A stretch of DNA of 64,000 nt from Flectonema sp. DT1601. Its lineage: Eukaryota; Euglenozoa; Diplonemea; Diplonemida; Diplonemidae. Under the pieces are notes generated by a model that was given only the letters and a program-made list of their open reading frames with translations, was not told the origin of the DNA and searched no databases. The stretch covers positions 806,001-870,000 of the forward strand of contig OZ025811.1 in assembly GCA_964019425.1 (NCBI GenBank), given 5' to 3'. Below are positions 22,547 to 32,033 of the stretch, piece by piece (position 1 is the first letter of the stretch; every line of letters begins with the position of its first letter). Both the position numbers and the translations under genes were made by a program.

Positions 22547-25500
22547 ATGTTGGAGCAGCATGGAGGGAAGGCTACCCTTGATCAAGTCATTACACTGCTT
22601 GCGGACTTGTACCAGAAAGTAAACCCAACAAAAGTACCAGATGCTGGACTGATTGTACAAAGATTCTGGCCCAGTGATTTAGAAGGGTTACTCGCAAGTA
22701 TTAACGAACGATATCAAAAACAGTTAATTGGAAGTAGAGAATGGGATGCACTCTACGAGGGTTGTATTGGGACAACGATAACGAAAGCAACTGAGCAACT
22801 GGTACCACGAGAAAGTGAAATCCGAGAATTGTATTTGAAGCAACAAGAAAAAGATGAACGAATAGCAGCTCTTGAAGAAACCTTAATGAAAGCATCTGTT
22901 GAACATCGTAAGCTTGAAGAAACACTTACTGGAGAGAAGAAGAAAACAACCCTCCATGCGGCAAAGAGAAAAGGACTCGATCGAGAATGTGATGAACTAA
23001 AAAAACGTCTTCAGGGACTACAGGAAGAACATCAAAAGGAATGCGAAACTTTAAAAAGAATTGTAGGTAAGCAAGATGTAATTATCAAGCAAACTCAGAA
23101 GGAGTCTGAAAAAGCTCAGGCACAGACTGCTCACCTAAGTGAGATGTTATCACAAAAGGAGTCTTCATTAGAAAGTACCCAAAAACTTTCGGATAAAATA
23201 ATCCAACTGGAGGCCAAACTCTCCTCTTCAGAAGCTCATAATAGTTCTTTAGAACAGATGTTGCACTTACTTGAGTCACAGCAGCCTAGCAAAGATGTTA
23301 TGTGTGGCATGTGTGAGAAGATGGCTCATCACTTTTCTGTTTTAAATTCAAAAATATCAGATCTCCAATCACAAAGTAACACTCCCAGTGATCAACAGAC
23401 AGTCAATTGCACTAACTGTTCCGACATGAGGAATGAGGTTTCGGTTTTGAATTCTCAGATTGCTGAACTTCAAAAGAATGACATCCCTAATCAAATAACT
23501 CTTTCAGAGCAAAGTTGTCAAAGTTGTGTTCACATGTCTACGCAAGTTACAAGTATGCAACATATCGCTGCTGAGATCACTGCTGAAATCCAACGTCTCA
23601 GTCAGGAGAATGCTGCTCTAAAACAAGCACCTGTCGGGAATGAAACTCTCAGTGAGCTCAACAAACAGTTCAATGAACAATCAAAAGAACTCGCTGTTTT
23701 AAAAAGTCGAGACGTTCACAACCAGCTGCAAGAACCTGCAGCCCACAAGACTATTGAAGTTCTGAATAACAAACTACTGGAACAGACAAAAGAAATGATG
23801 CTAATTACAAGAGAAAACGCTGCTTTATTAGAAAAAGACCGACATACTACAGAACAGCTTAGCAGTTTACGAAACGCTATTAACCGCTATGAAGGAAACA
23901 ACAGTGCAATGAGGCACTCAGAAGTTGAGAAAGAGGTCGAAGGTCTTCATCGACTGCTTCAACAGAAGCAGTCAGAAATTAATAATTTACGTGAGGCACT
24001 TTCTAATTTCTCATCTTCTGATCCACTCCAGGAGTGCGAAAACTATAAAAAGCTTCTCCAACAACAGGAATACGAAAATCGTAACTTGCGAGATCTGTTA
24101 AAGAATGCTGCCGACAAGGCAGAGTTACATATCCTTTCCTCTGACAGTCCGACTGCAGACAATCCAAGTGAGGCTCAAGCCTTGAGAGAATCACTCCAAC
24201 AACGCGACGAAGAACTCCTCTCTTTACAAAACTCTTCAGAAGCAGCAGTACGACACCTCCAGGAGAGGCTTTTACAGTTGGAATCAAATAGTGACACCAC
24301 AGGAGGGGACTTAGTCTCGTTGCTGAATGAGAAGTTAAATCAACAGGGAATCGAACTTGCGGGTCTTCGATCGGCGAAAATGGAAAATCGGACCTTGCTC
24401 GATACCAATCAAGAATTTCTTATAAAAATAGCTGACCTTCAGAAAGCAGAAAGAGTACGAGATACCATTGCTGGTGAAAGACTTGGCAGACTTGGAACAT
24501 ATAACCGAGAGATGCAACTCCGTCATGAGATCCAGACAATGCAACTTCAAGAAGTGACTGCAATACAGCTGACTGTTAGTACTCCCGCTGGTGTTGAGAT
24601 GTCGCAAATTAATTTCTCAACAGAACGAAGTCATCAAAGTTCTGTCTTGAACAACACCAACACTACTATTCAACAAATAGGTTATGATCAGAGCATTAAT
24701 ATTAGTGATGTAATGCAATCACAGTCACAGTCAGTGTCACAGTCACACAGCACAGATTATGTTATTCATGCTTATTCTCATCGTGCAACACCACCCGACC
24801 CCACACTGAGCCTTCCCACAAGTGTTCAAACTACAGCGCTAAGCCTACCAGAGAGTGTTATGAAAACAACTTGTCAATCAGTTGATCTGTCTCTGTCTCT
24901 GTTTGATGAGTCTTCTCTAGGAACTCTAACTCAGTCAGACTACGTGAATTGTGTTGTTCATATTCAGGAAACTTATTATTCATCTCTTCAAGAGATTGTG
25001 TGTGAATTCTATGAAAGACAATCCTTACTTTGGTATAACTGTTGTGTTTCAGTATGGGGATACCTCAGCGACATCAGAACAGGTGGTTTTGTAATGTTGC
25101 CACCACCGGAATTATTCGCATCGCACACAAACAGTTTAATCGAGAAAAAGATATCTGACAACAAACCAATACAACCACAATATGACAATAAGGATATTTG
25201 TGATACCATAGGCAGTACACCAGAAGGATTACTGTCTGACGTATTAAAAATAACCTCCCTGATTCAAGAATGTGTCGGAACTGATATCAGAAATGGTTGC
25301 GATTTACCCACAGCGACTGAATCACTTCGGGTACTAAAAACATTCATAGCTACTGTTGCTTGCAGTGTTGGTGACTTACTGAGTGAGAAAATCCCTCAGA
25401 GTGTGATTTCTATTCAACAAGCACTTAAAAAAGTAGAAACTTATAGCATTAAGTCATCAGCAATATCTAATAACATATGTCAGACTTTAGGACTTCCCCA

Positions 25501-26353
25501 CAGTGACGTACCCTCCTCTGATATGAAGTGTTTGATTAACGTTCTTGAGAATGGATTTAATAAGCTTCGTCAACTTGTTCAAAGAATAAATATTTCTTCA
25601 ACTCAATTTGATCCAAGTATCTTATTACATGATGAGGTGACATGTCTTGAAGATTGCACTACACTAACAGAGGAAATATTTAGAATGTCAGCAACATTCA
25701 CAGACTACATAACTCATAAGTGCCGACAGCATGATGTTGAGTGTGGTGGCGGTTTCAGTGGTCTGATTGGAGCTGTTGAAGAATTATTCTCAAAAAGATC
25801 AGAACAAGAGATAATACAATCAATTAGAGAAACGTTAATAAAGAGCGCGACAACACTTGGAATTGACGCGTCTAAAACACAACAACCTGATGAAATACAT
25901 AACATTATTAATACAATAACGACGATGGCTCTTCAGACAAACACTGAAGAAGCTGCTTCACTTGATTGGTTGTCAGCAGGTCGTGAAATTGCATACAATT
26001 TCACAAAGTGTTGTGGTAAGGAACCATTATCATTAACTCCTTTAAATGCGATTAATATGTTTCACGTGACTTTAAATTCATTGTCAGGTTTGATCACAAC
26101 GTTGGAAGAAAAACTCCGACAATCTGTTGACTGTGAGCGGGAAGCAGCTGTTCGACTCTGTGAGTCTGCTACTAACTGTATAGCTTTGGAAAAAGAAAAT
26201 ACATATCTTAGAACAACTGTTGTTCAACGGCAATCACACCATCAACAGGAGGTACCTCATCCCAGCAGTTTACCCCCTGCGACTTTACCGAGACACGGGA
26301 CGATTGCCGGTGGAGGTCTAACTTCTACTGAAGTTACCCGGTTACGGACCTGA
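22547..26353 (+). CDS. Large coiled-coil protein with three spaced CxxC motifs
   Basis: 1268 aa from the ATG chosen here; the open frame extends upstream to 22418 without an ATG, through two pyrimidine-AG acceptors, so the start follows the second acceptor near 22515. A short helical N-terminal domain (1-75) is followed by heptad-rich coiled coil with Leu/Glu/Gln/Lys (about 85-690), a Ser/Gln-rich linker, and an alpha-helical, Cys-containing C-terminal region (about 800-1240). Three CxxC motifs at C253/C256, C288/C291 and C324/C327 sit 35-36 residues apart, each followed by a similar MxxxVSxLNSxIxxLQ segment, so they are diverged repeats. The layout suggests a cytoskeletal, basal-body or tethering protein; no family is recognised. 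Confidence 0.75.
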   Translation: MLEQHGGKATLDQVITLLADLYQKVNPTKVPDAGLIVQRFWPSDLEGLLASINERYQKQLIGSREWDALYEGCIGTTITKATEQLVPRESEIRELYLKQQEKDERIAALEETLMKASVEHRKLEETLTGEKKKTTLHAAKRKGLDRECDELKKRLQGLQEEHQKECETLKRIVGKQDVIIKQTQKESEKAQAQTAHLSEMLSQKESSLESTQKLSDKIIQLEAKLSSSEAHNSSLEQMLHLLESQQPSKDVMCGMCEKMAHHFSVLNSKISDLQSQSNTPSDQQTVNCTNCSDMRNEVSVLNSQIAELQKNDIPNQITLSEQSCQSCVHMSTQVTSMQHIAAEITAEIQRLSQENAALKQAPVGNETLSELNKQFNEQSKELAVLKSRDVHNQLQEPAAHKTIEVLNNKLLEQTKEMMLITRENAALLEKDRHTTEQLSSLRNAINRYEGNNSAMRHSEVEKEVEGLHRLLQQKQSEINNLREALSNFSSSDPLQECENYKKLLQQQEYENRNLRDLLKNAADKAELHILSSDSPTADNPSEAQALRESLQQRDEELLSLQNSSEAAVRHLQERLLQLESNSDTTGGDLVSLLNEKLNQQGIELAGLRSAKMENRTLLDTNQEFLIKIADLQKAERVRDTIAGERLGRLGTYNREMQLRHEIQTMQLQEVTAIQLTVSTPAGVEMSQINFSTERSHQSSVLNNTNTTIQQIGYDQSINISDVMQSQSQSVSQSHSTDYVIHAYSHRATPPDPTLSLPTSVQTTALSLPESVMKTTCQSVDLSLSLFDESSLGTLTQSDYVNCVVHIQETYYSSLQEIVCEFYERQSLLWYNCCVSVWGYLSDIRTGGFVMLPPPELFASHTNSLIEKKISDNKPIQPQYDNKDICDTIGSTPEGLLSDVLKITSLIQECVGTDIRNGCDLPTATESLRVLKTFIATVACSVGDLLSEKIPQSVISIQQALKKVETYSIKSSAISNNICQTLGLPHSDVPSSDMKCLINVLENGFNKLRQLVQRINISSTQFDPSILLHDEVTCLEDCTTLTEEIFRMSATFTDYITHKCRQHDVECGGGFSGLIGAVEELFSKRSEQEIIQSIRETLIKSATTLGIDASKTQQPDEIHNIINTITTMALQTNTEEAASLDWLSAGREIAYNFTKCCGKEPLSLTPLNAINMFHVTLNSLSGLITTLEEKLRQSVDCEREAAVRLCESATNCIALEKENTYLRTTVVQRQSHHQQEVPHPSSLPPATLPRHGTIAGGGLTSTEVTRLRT

Positions 26354-26605
26354 ACATTCAAACTGCTATAAACCCGAACATAAGCTCTCTTCTTTTTTTT
26401 TATTATTATGACATTTTTCAGTCTGGTAGAGCCTCCTTTCCGTTTCCGGTTTTTTTATTATACAAAAAAAAAAAAAAAAAAAAAGAATAGATTTTAAAAA
26501 TGAATTAATTACGTTAGATAGAATAAAACGATTGCATTGTACCACATCGTATTTAGATGACCACTATTCCCTTTTTTTAATTGTAATACACTTCCCCTAT
26601 GACAG

Positions 26606-27079
26606 ATGAATAAGATAATATGTATCAAAGTAAAGAGTATTCGGTGTAGGCAGAATCGGTGCTTTGGATTTAAAAATCCCACGGATGAGCTTTCTGAAAT
26701 ACAACTAATGGAGCTTCGTCGAACTACATGGAAAGGATTGGGAGAGAAGGACAGAATGAAAATGGAGCATCAGCATGGAAATCCATACTACTTACCCTCA
26801 ATTGGATCTTGTGAAACTTTTACGGAATACGAATCGAAATGCAATAAATTGTTGGCTTCCATTCAGGACGATGCTGGAGCCGACTCCAGTGAGGAATACG
26901 CTCAGCATATGAACATCTTAAAATCAAAATTACAGAGAGAATTTACAGACAAATACTCATCTGACAATAGATACAAACATTGGAATGCTGTGTTAGACGA
27001 GTTTAATAATCAAGAACAGCAGTCTGAACTTGAGGGAAAGAACCCGACTGAATTCTCTGGAGATACGAAAAATAGCTAA
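26606..27079 (+). CDS. Unrecognised 157-residue protein, weakly HMG-box-like
   Basis: The ATG directly follows a pyrimidine-rich AG (CTTCCCCTATGACAG), so the leader would join at the start codon itself. The N-terminus is basic. A segment with RTTWKGLGEKDRMKM (about residues 39-53) loosely recalls an HMG box helix (W, DR, KM spacing), but Asn/Pro/Tyr residues that follow do not continue the fold convincingly. The second half is polar and helical. Function not assigned. Confidence 0.6.
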   Translation: MNKIICIKVKSIRCRQNRCFGFKNPTDELSEIQLMELRRTTWKGLGEKDRMKMEHQHGNPYYLPSIGSCETFTEYESKCNKLLASIQDDAGADSSEEYAQHMNILKSKLQREFTDKYSSDNRYKHWNAVLDEFNNQEQQSELEGKNPTEFSGDTKNS

Positions 27080-27280
27080 CACCGGCCTATGAACATGTCG
27101 TGGTACTTGTTCTCACATAAAAAAAACAGTTCTTCTGTTTTTATTGATGTTGTCTTTTTTTAAGAATTTAGAAGGTTTCGACGATTACCGACGTCATACC
27201 TTATCAAAGGTTTTGGTTTTTATTATTATTATTATTATTATTATTTAACATAAATGTTATTATTGGTTTCCAGCTACACA

Positions 27281-28273
27281 ATGAAAATATGCGCAGCTAT
27301 CAGCGTCTTAGCACCAGCAATTGGAATTGTTCTGTGCTCAGTGGCGATGGTGATACCAGCTGGGATTGCTAAGAGACGTGGACAGAATCGACCTCCGTTT
27401 GAGATCAGAAAAGCAGCAGATGAACTTGATGAGAATGCCAATGACTTATGGAAAGATTGCGCTGTATTTGATTGTCCGGTTGTAGAAGCCTGTCCTGAAG
27501 CACGAAGTCTTATGGTGACTGCTAGAGCGTTTTGTGTCCTCACTTGTATTGGTTTTCTATTCCTCGCGATAGTTCAAGTTGCTTTACTCCGATCTGAAAG
27601 AAATAATTGTGTCACCCGCACCTGTCTCGGCAACAAGCCCTGCGGCGTACAATGTGACCGCAGCAGTCAAGGATGTCTAATGTGTGTTCACATGACACAG
27701 TTTTGCTTTGCTGTGTTTTCTTGGGCATTACTTCTCGGAGTTTATATAAACAAATTTTGCGAATGGATAATATTAAAAGATCATTATGACATTGGACCAG
27801 CTATACCACTGTTGGGAGCAGCTTCATTCTTAGCTCTGGTGCTAATGCTTGTTGGGTGCTGTTGTAAACCGACTACGGACTTTGGTGAAAAACCACCACG
27901 TTCTGAACAATATCAAGAAAAGGATGTGAATACTGAATACAACTTCCCTGATGAACGTCAACTTCCTCCTCCACACCAGTACCGTGGATATCCTGAAGCA
28001 CCTCAGCATGTTAACCCTTTGGATGAAAGTCAACTTCCTCCTCCACATCAGTTCCGTGGATATCCTGAAGCGGATGAAAGTCAACTTCCTCCTCCACATC
28101 AGTTCCGTGGATATCCTGAAGCACTTCAACATGTTACCCCTGATGAACGTCAGCTTCCTCCTGCACACCAGTACCGTGGATATCCTGAAGCACCTCAGCA
28201 TGTTAACCCTTTGGATGAATACTATGACGACGACTATACTTATGGTCAAAGTTATAGTCAAAGTTATAACTGA
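27281..28273 (+). CDS. Four-TM membrane protein with cytosolic tandem repeats
   Basis: 330 aa. Four hydrophobic segments at about 5-28, 86-108, 140-163 and 180-202 give a tetraspan plan reminiscent of claudin/tetraspan or amastin-like surface proteins, with Cys pairs in the loops. After CCCKP (about 201) the tail is made of four tandem units built on DE(R/S)QLPP(P/A)HQ(Y/F)RGYPEA, separated by (P/L)QHVNPL or HVTP spacers, encoded at about 27950-28220, and ends in Tyr-rich DYTYGQSYSQSYN. The start is the first ATG after TATTGGTTTCCAG (27273). No family can be named; the repeats look like binding or cross-linking modules. Confidence 0.75.
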   Translation: MKICAAISVLAPAIGIVLCSVAMVIPAGIAKRRGQNRPPFEIRKAADELDENANDLWKDCAVFDCPVVEACPEARSLMVTARAFCVLTCIGFLFLAIVQVALLRSERNNCVTRTCLGNKPCGVQCDRSSQGCLMCVHMTQFCFAVFSWALLLGVYINKFCEWIILKDHYDIGPAIPLLGAASFLALVLMLVGCCCKPTTDFGEKPPRSEQYQEKDVNTEYNFPDERQLPPPHQYRGYPEAPQHVNPLDESQLPPPHQFRGYPEADESQLPPPHQFRGYPEALQHVTPDERQLPPAHQYRGYPEAPQHVNPLDEYYDDDYTYGQSYSQSYN

Positions 28274-29029
28274 CAAAACTATCATTCCTTAACAGCAGGA
28301 AGAGTTTTCTTTAAAACATGTGGCTGGGTATAGATCCCAATTCAAAGTACAACATTCTTACATCGCTGAGCTCTATCCTCGTCTCAGCCAGTTTACTCGA
28401 AACCCCATCTGCGGTTTGCTGTGAGATATATATTTTCAAAAAAAATTCATTATTTTCTCTTAATTACCTTCCGAGCATGACCCGAAGAACAAACCGCATC
28501 CATAACACAGCCATGAGGAGGTGTTTATGGTTTTTCTTTGTTGCTATGCAGTAACCCATAATATGTACAGTTTGCGAATATTGTGCGTAGAAATCTTTTT
28601 TTGTTTATTTGTTATTTTTTTTTTATTTCAATTCTCCCATGTGCTCTGATTGGAGTTCAACAACAACAAAAGTACGATTTTTTTCCCTTCTCTTATTTCG
28701 ATACAAAGCCTGGGCAATAAAATGACTACTGGTGAGTATCAATCAGGTTTTTTATTTTGTAGTTTTTTTTTTTAAAGGGGATCTTCTCTTAGCAATCGGA
28801 TAAGGTAGAAAGCTGCCAATGGCACGCTGTGTACTGTCAGTCTAGGCTATCCCTAGTTTGTCGGTCCTTATCTGTTACATGGTCCGAAAGAAGAATTTCC
28901 CCAAAGTCTGTTTTTTTGATTTTTGATCATAAATAAACATGTCGCTCCCTCAGCCTACATTAACACTGCTTTTTTTTTTGTATGATATAAATAGTTACTT
29001 TTTTTTTTAGTCCACTAACTTTCTAAATC
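28274..29029. other. Intergenic, contains a foldable T-terminated stretch
   Basis: No protein gene seen; open frames at 28318 and similar are short and end without conserved features. The interval 28777-28917 folds well and is listed separately. Confidence 0.45.
28777..28917 (+). ncRNA. Candidate structured RNA ending in a T7 run
   Basis: Nested complementary segments can be read directly: GGGGA (28777-28781) with TCCCC (28898-28902); CTTCT (28783-28787) with AGAAG (28889-28893); TCGGA (28796-28800) with TCCGA (28883-28887); TAAGG (28801-28805) with CCTTA (28866-28870); hairpin TGCC/GGCA (28814-28824); hairpin CTAGG/CCTAG (28842-28856). A T7 run follows at 28911-28917. No known RNA family was recognised and no second copy was seen. 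Confidence 0.3.
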
Positions 29030-29449
29030 ATGTTCCTTGTTACGATTAACCTGTTGAGTTGTGTGTTCGGCAACACCACAGTTGATAATCTCGCCTGCTG
29101 GGACTTGACACTTGGATTTTCAGCTGAATGTATTCAGTGTCTCACCTCACTTAGTGAGTGTGCCCAAGTAATAACAATTATTAAAAAAAATATGTTGTCT
29201 ATTTTTCATCTTTTTCTTCTGGAAAAAAAAAAAAAAATGAAACCACCAATTCAAACGCTTTTTTTCTAACTCCGTAGGTGGTTGTCTTTTTTGGCATTTT
29301 CAACATACCTCCGCAGTAGTTGGGGATCACCGAAGAGCTACCTGTTCTCTTTGAGTCCTTCAGCTGGTTGTTGGACTCGCTATTCTAGCTTTTCTGTTAC
29401 TGCCGTGCAATTTTTTCAAAAAAAATAATATTTATACTTTAGTGTAAAG
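29030..29449 (+). CDS. Possible small secreted/membrane protein, exon structure uncertain
   Basis: After a T-rich AG (29010), ATG at 29030 opens a signal-peptide-like N-terminus followed by Cys-rich sequence with CIQCLTSLS. A GTGAGT near 29153 or GTAATA near 29170 may be a donor, with an acceptor CTCCGTAG near 29278. The continuation GCLFWHFQ and, further on, the hydrophobic stretch VVGLAILAFLLLP (frame near 29370-29410) suggest a Cys-rich ectodomain plus a TM helix. The frames do not join without a further intron ending at CCTTCAG near 29370. The end coordinate is approximate. Confidence 0.25.
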
Positions 29450-29589
29450 TATAATTTTCCTTAATTCGAAACAGGCCGCCACACAATACCATCCAACGAT
29501 GTTTTCATCTGTAGCAATAGTGAATGCGTTTTCCCAAATATTCATCTTCTGTGTTTTCTTTTTTATAACCCAATTGACAACAGACACAA

Positions 29590-31089
29590 ATGGCAAATAG
29601 TGAAGAGTATCACGATGGTGATGAAGTCCAACTGGCACCATCAAACTCAAGCGAGGGAGAGACACTACTCGCACTTGAGAGATTCCTTGATAACATATCA
29701 GGGTGGTATCAAATTGTTTCTTTGATTGGGTTATGCCTCGCTGATATTAGTGCAAGCTCATTGCTATTTGTCATAGCATTTATAAAGGATGAATTAGGAG
29801 TGTCGGATACACTTCAGGGAGTCATATCTGCAAGTGTTTTCGTTGGCATGTTTTTCGGTGGATTCTATGCTGGAATTATAGCAGACAACATCGGGAGGAA
29901 ACCTTGCCTAATGGCGACAATGTTCATTAATTTGTTTTCTGGTACGCTGGTTGCTTTGTTTCCCGGATCTTGGATATGGATTCTCTTGTGTCGGTTCATT
30001 GCAGGTGTGGGCATTGGAGGTGTTCTGTCATCATGTTTTGCGATGGCAGCTGAAATTGTTGGTCCGAAGTACCGCGGACCATACATAGCACTACTGTGTA
30101 CCTCATCTACTATTGCGGGTATTTATACAGCAGGTAGCTGTTGGATTATATTAGGACAGCTTAACCTGCATTGGATAATTGCTTGCTTCGCTACCCAACT
30201 TCCTAATGTCCCTGCAATTCTGTTGGCATATTTTTGGATATGTGAAACACCAAAGTACCACTTTGTGAACGGAGAAATTGATAAGTCGAGATTATGTCTT
30301 CAGCACATGTCTTCTAAAAGTCGAAAGGAGTATATCGACATATTTTCAGACATCGATATGACGCAGTTGCAGTCGCCAGAATTAACTGAGAATGAGGTCG
30401 TTCGCAAAAGCACTCGACAGTTAGTTGGAATGCTTTTTCAAGATGGGCTATCACCACTGACTCTGGCGTTAGGAGCTACCTGGTTCAGTATGTCATTTGG
30501 TTGGTATGGAATTATCCTTTGGATTCCAAGTTTATTCAAGGAGTATGGAAGTACTGCTGACATCTATGAGCAAGCATTCATGGTACCTGTAGCAGGTCTA
30601 GTCGGGAATATCATAATAACATTGTCGGTGAGTAGGTTTGGTGGATCATTATTGCTCAGTACTTTTATGTGTTTCAGTTTTATAGTAGTGGGGTGTATGG
30701 CGTTTGTTGACTCGTTAACTGCAGTGGTGATTCTTGCTTGTGTCTACAACGCTGGTTCAACTGCTGCATGGGACGCTTTATCGTGTGTCTCAGCTGAAAT
30801 ATATCCTACCCATATTCGAGGTACTGCTGTTGGCTTTATGAATGCCGTTGAGCAGGTTGCTAGTGGAATCTCGCAGCTTGCGTTTGGTGTAGCATTTAGT
30901 TATAGTTTGTCTCCGTTTTATATTTTATTTCCGTCTGCTTGTACCATGGCTGCTGGTGCAATTGCAGCTTTATTTGTACACCACAAACTTAAACATAAAC
31001 CGACTGACACAACTGAAGAAGCGTTAACACAAAGCAACTCAGAAGATCAAAATATTGATCCTCCAATCGAGTTAAGAAATTCTATGTGA
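29590..31089 (+). CDS. MFS transporter, SV2/SVOP-like
   Basis: 499 aa, twelve predicted TM helices with a longer loop between TM6 and TM7. Seen: the major-facilitator motif in loop 2-3, GIIADNIGRKP; RFIAGVGIGG in TM4; and AEIYPTHIRGTAVGF in loop 10-11, all typical of the SV2/SVOP, organic-ion and sugar-porter branch. Acidic Ser-rich N-terminus (1-30) and polar C-terminus face the cytosol. Transports a small solute, unspecified. No intron; the stop codon overlaps a GTGAGT, which is probably coincidental. Confidence 0.85.
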   Translation: MANSEEYHDGDEVQLAPSNSSEGETLLALERFLDNISGWYQIVSLIGLCLADISASSLLFVIAFIKDELGVSDTLQGVISASVFVGMFFGGFYAGIIADNIGRKPCLMATMFINLFSGTLVALFPGSWIWILLCRFIAGVGIGGVLSSCFAMAAEIVGPKYRGPYIALLCTSSTIAGIYTAGSCWIILGQLNLHWIIACFATQLPNVPAILLAYFWICETPKYHFVNGEIDKSRLCLQHMSSKSRKEYIDIFSDIDMTQLQSPELTENEVVRKSTRQLVGMLFQDGLSPLTLALGATWFSMSFGWYGIILWIPSLFKEYGSTADIYEQAFMVPVAGLVGNIIITLSVSRFGGSLLLSTFMCFSFIVVGCMAFVDSLTAVVILACVYNAGSTAAWDALSCVSAEIYPTHIRGTAVGFMNAVEQVASGISQLAFGVAFSYSLSPFYILFPSACTMAAGAIAALFVHHKLKHKPTDTTEEALTQSNSEDQNIDPPIELRNSM

Positions 31090-31337
31090 GTACAACCTGC
31101 GTGACTTTATTTATACTTAAACTTGGATCATTTTTTGCACTTAATTTTTTTGATTGACTGATAACTTATTAATGCTAACTTGGCCACTTATTTGTACATT
31201 TTGGTTTGACAAGTTTTGTTTATATTAATACGTTTGTCAGTGTTTACAATTAGATTCTATTTAATACATGATTTGAGTAGTGTGTGTTTGGTTTATCTAT
31301 TCATTCTATCAGAGACACAAGCAGGGCATTCCCTGCA

Positions 31338-32033
31338 ATGGGTCGCAAGAAGTCAGCCTCAGCTGGATCGGGGGGTTTGAAGAAATGTAGCAGTTTTGTG
31401 TCATCCTCTTCGGGATCTGCATTTGGTGAATTTGGAATCTACAACCAAGTAACCTGTAGTATTTGTTTAGAGAAGTATACTACAATGAACCCAGCCATGA
31501 CTTATCAATGTGGTCATGCATATCATTTACAATGTGCTGAATCTTGGAGACAGAGAAATGGAACATGTCCAATGTGTTGGGAACCTCTAGATGAAGCAGC
31601 ATTGTATACTGGTTCAGCTCACAAGAGTGATTCGATTATCCATCGCAGTGACTGCAGCTCTGATGGTGAAGATCACCAGTCAGACTCAGCTCCAACAAAG
31701 CCGTCTGAATCTGCTTCTTCTCATGAGCCTTTAGTCCCTATGGGTATTTCTCGGTATGTTTTTTTTTTTTGATTTATTAAAATTTTTCACAAAAAAATAA
31801 AAAAAAATAACTTAAAACAGGACGCGATCCTTGTGTTCTATGGAAAGCGATAATAATTCGTCTTGTTCTTCAGACCAACGGGGGGTATTAAAATGTCTGG
31901 TTGGTATGTATTTCTTTTAAGTGAGATGCATCGATAAGGAAGAATAAACAACCAAAAACAAACAACAGGTCGTTTTTGTAGAGATTGCATACCCAGGCTA
32001 TACACTAGGTTATTTAATTCTCACGAACACTGA
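31338..32033 (+). CDS. RING-H2 E3 ubiquitin ligase
   Basis: 187 aa from three exons: 31338-31753, 31821-31903 and 31969-32033, with introns GTATGT...TTAAAACAG (67 bp) and GTATGT...AACAACAG (65 bp); phases agree at both joints. The RING is C3H2C3: C40, C43, C58, H60, H63, C66, C77, C80, with CPMCWEPL at its end, closest in pattern to plant RHF1A/RHF2A-type ligases. A Ser-rich region follows, and the last exon gives a Cys pair in GRFCRDC. Predicted to bring an E2 enzyme to substrates; target unknown. The leader acceptor is CATTCTATCAG at 31312. Confidence 0.82.
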
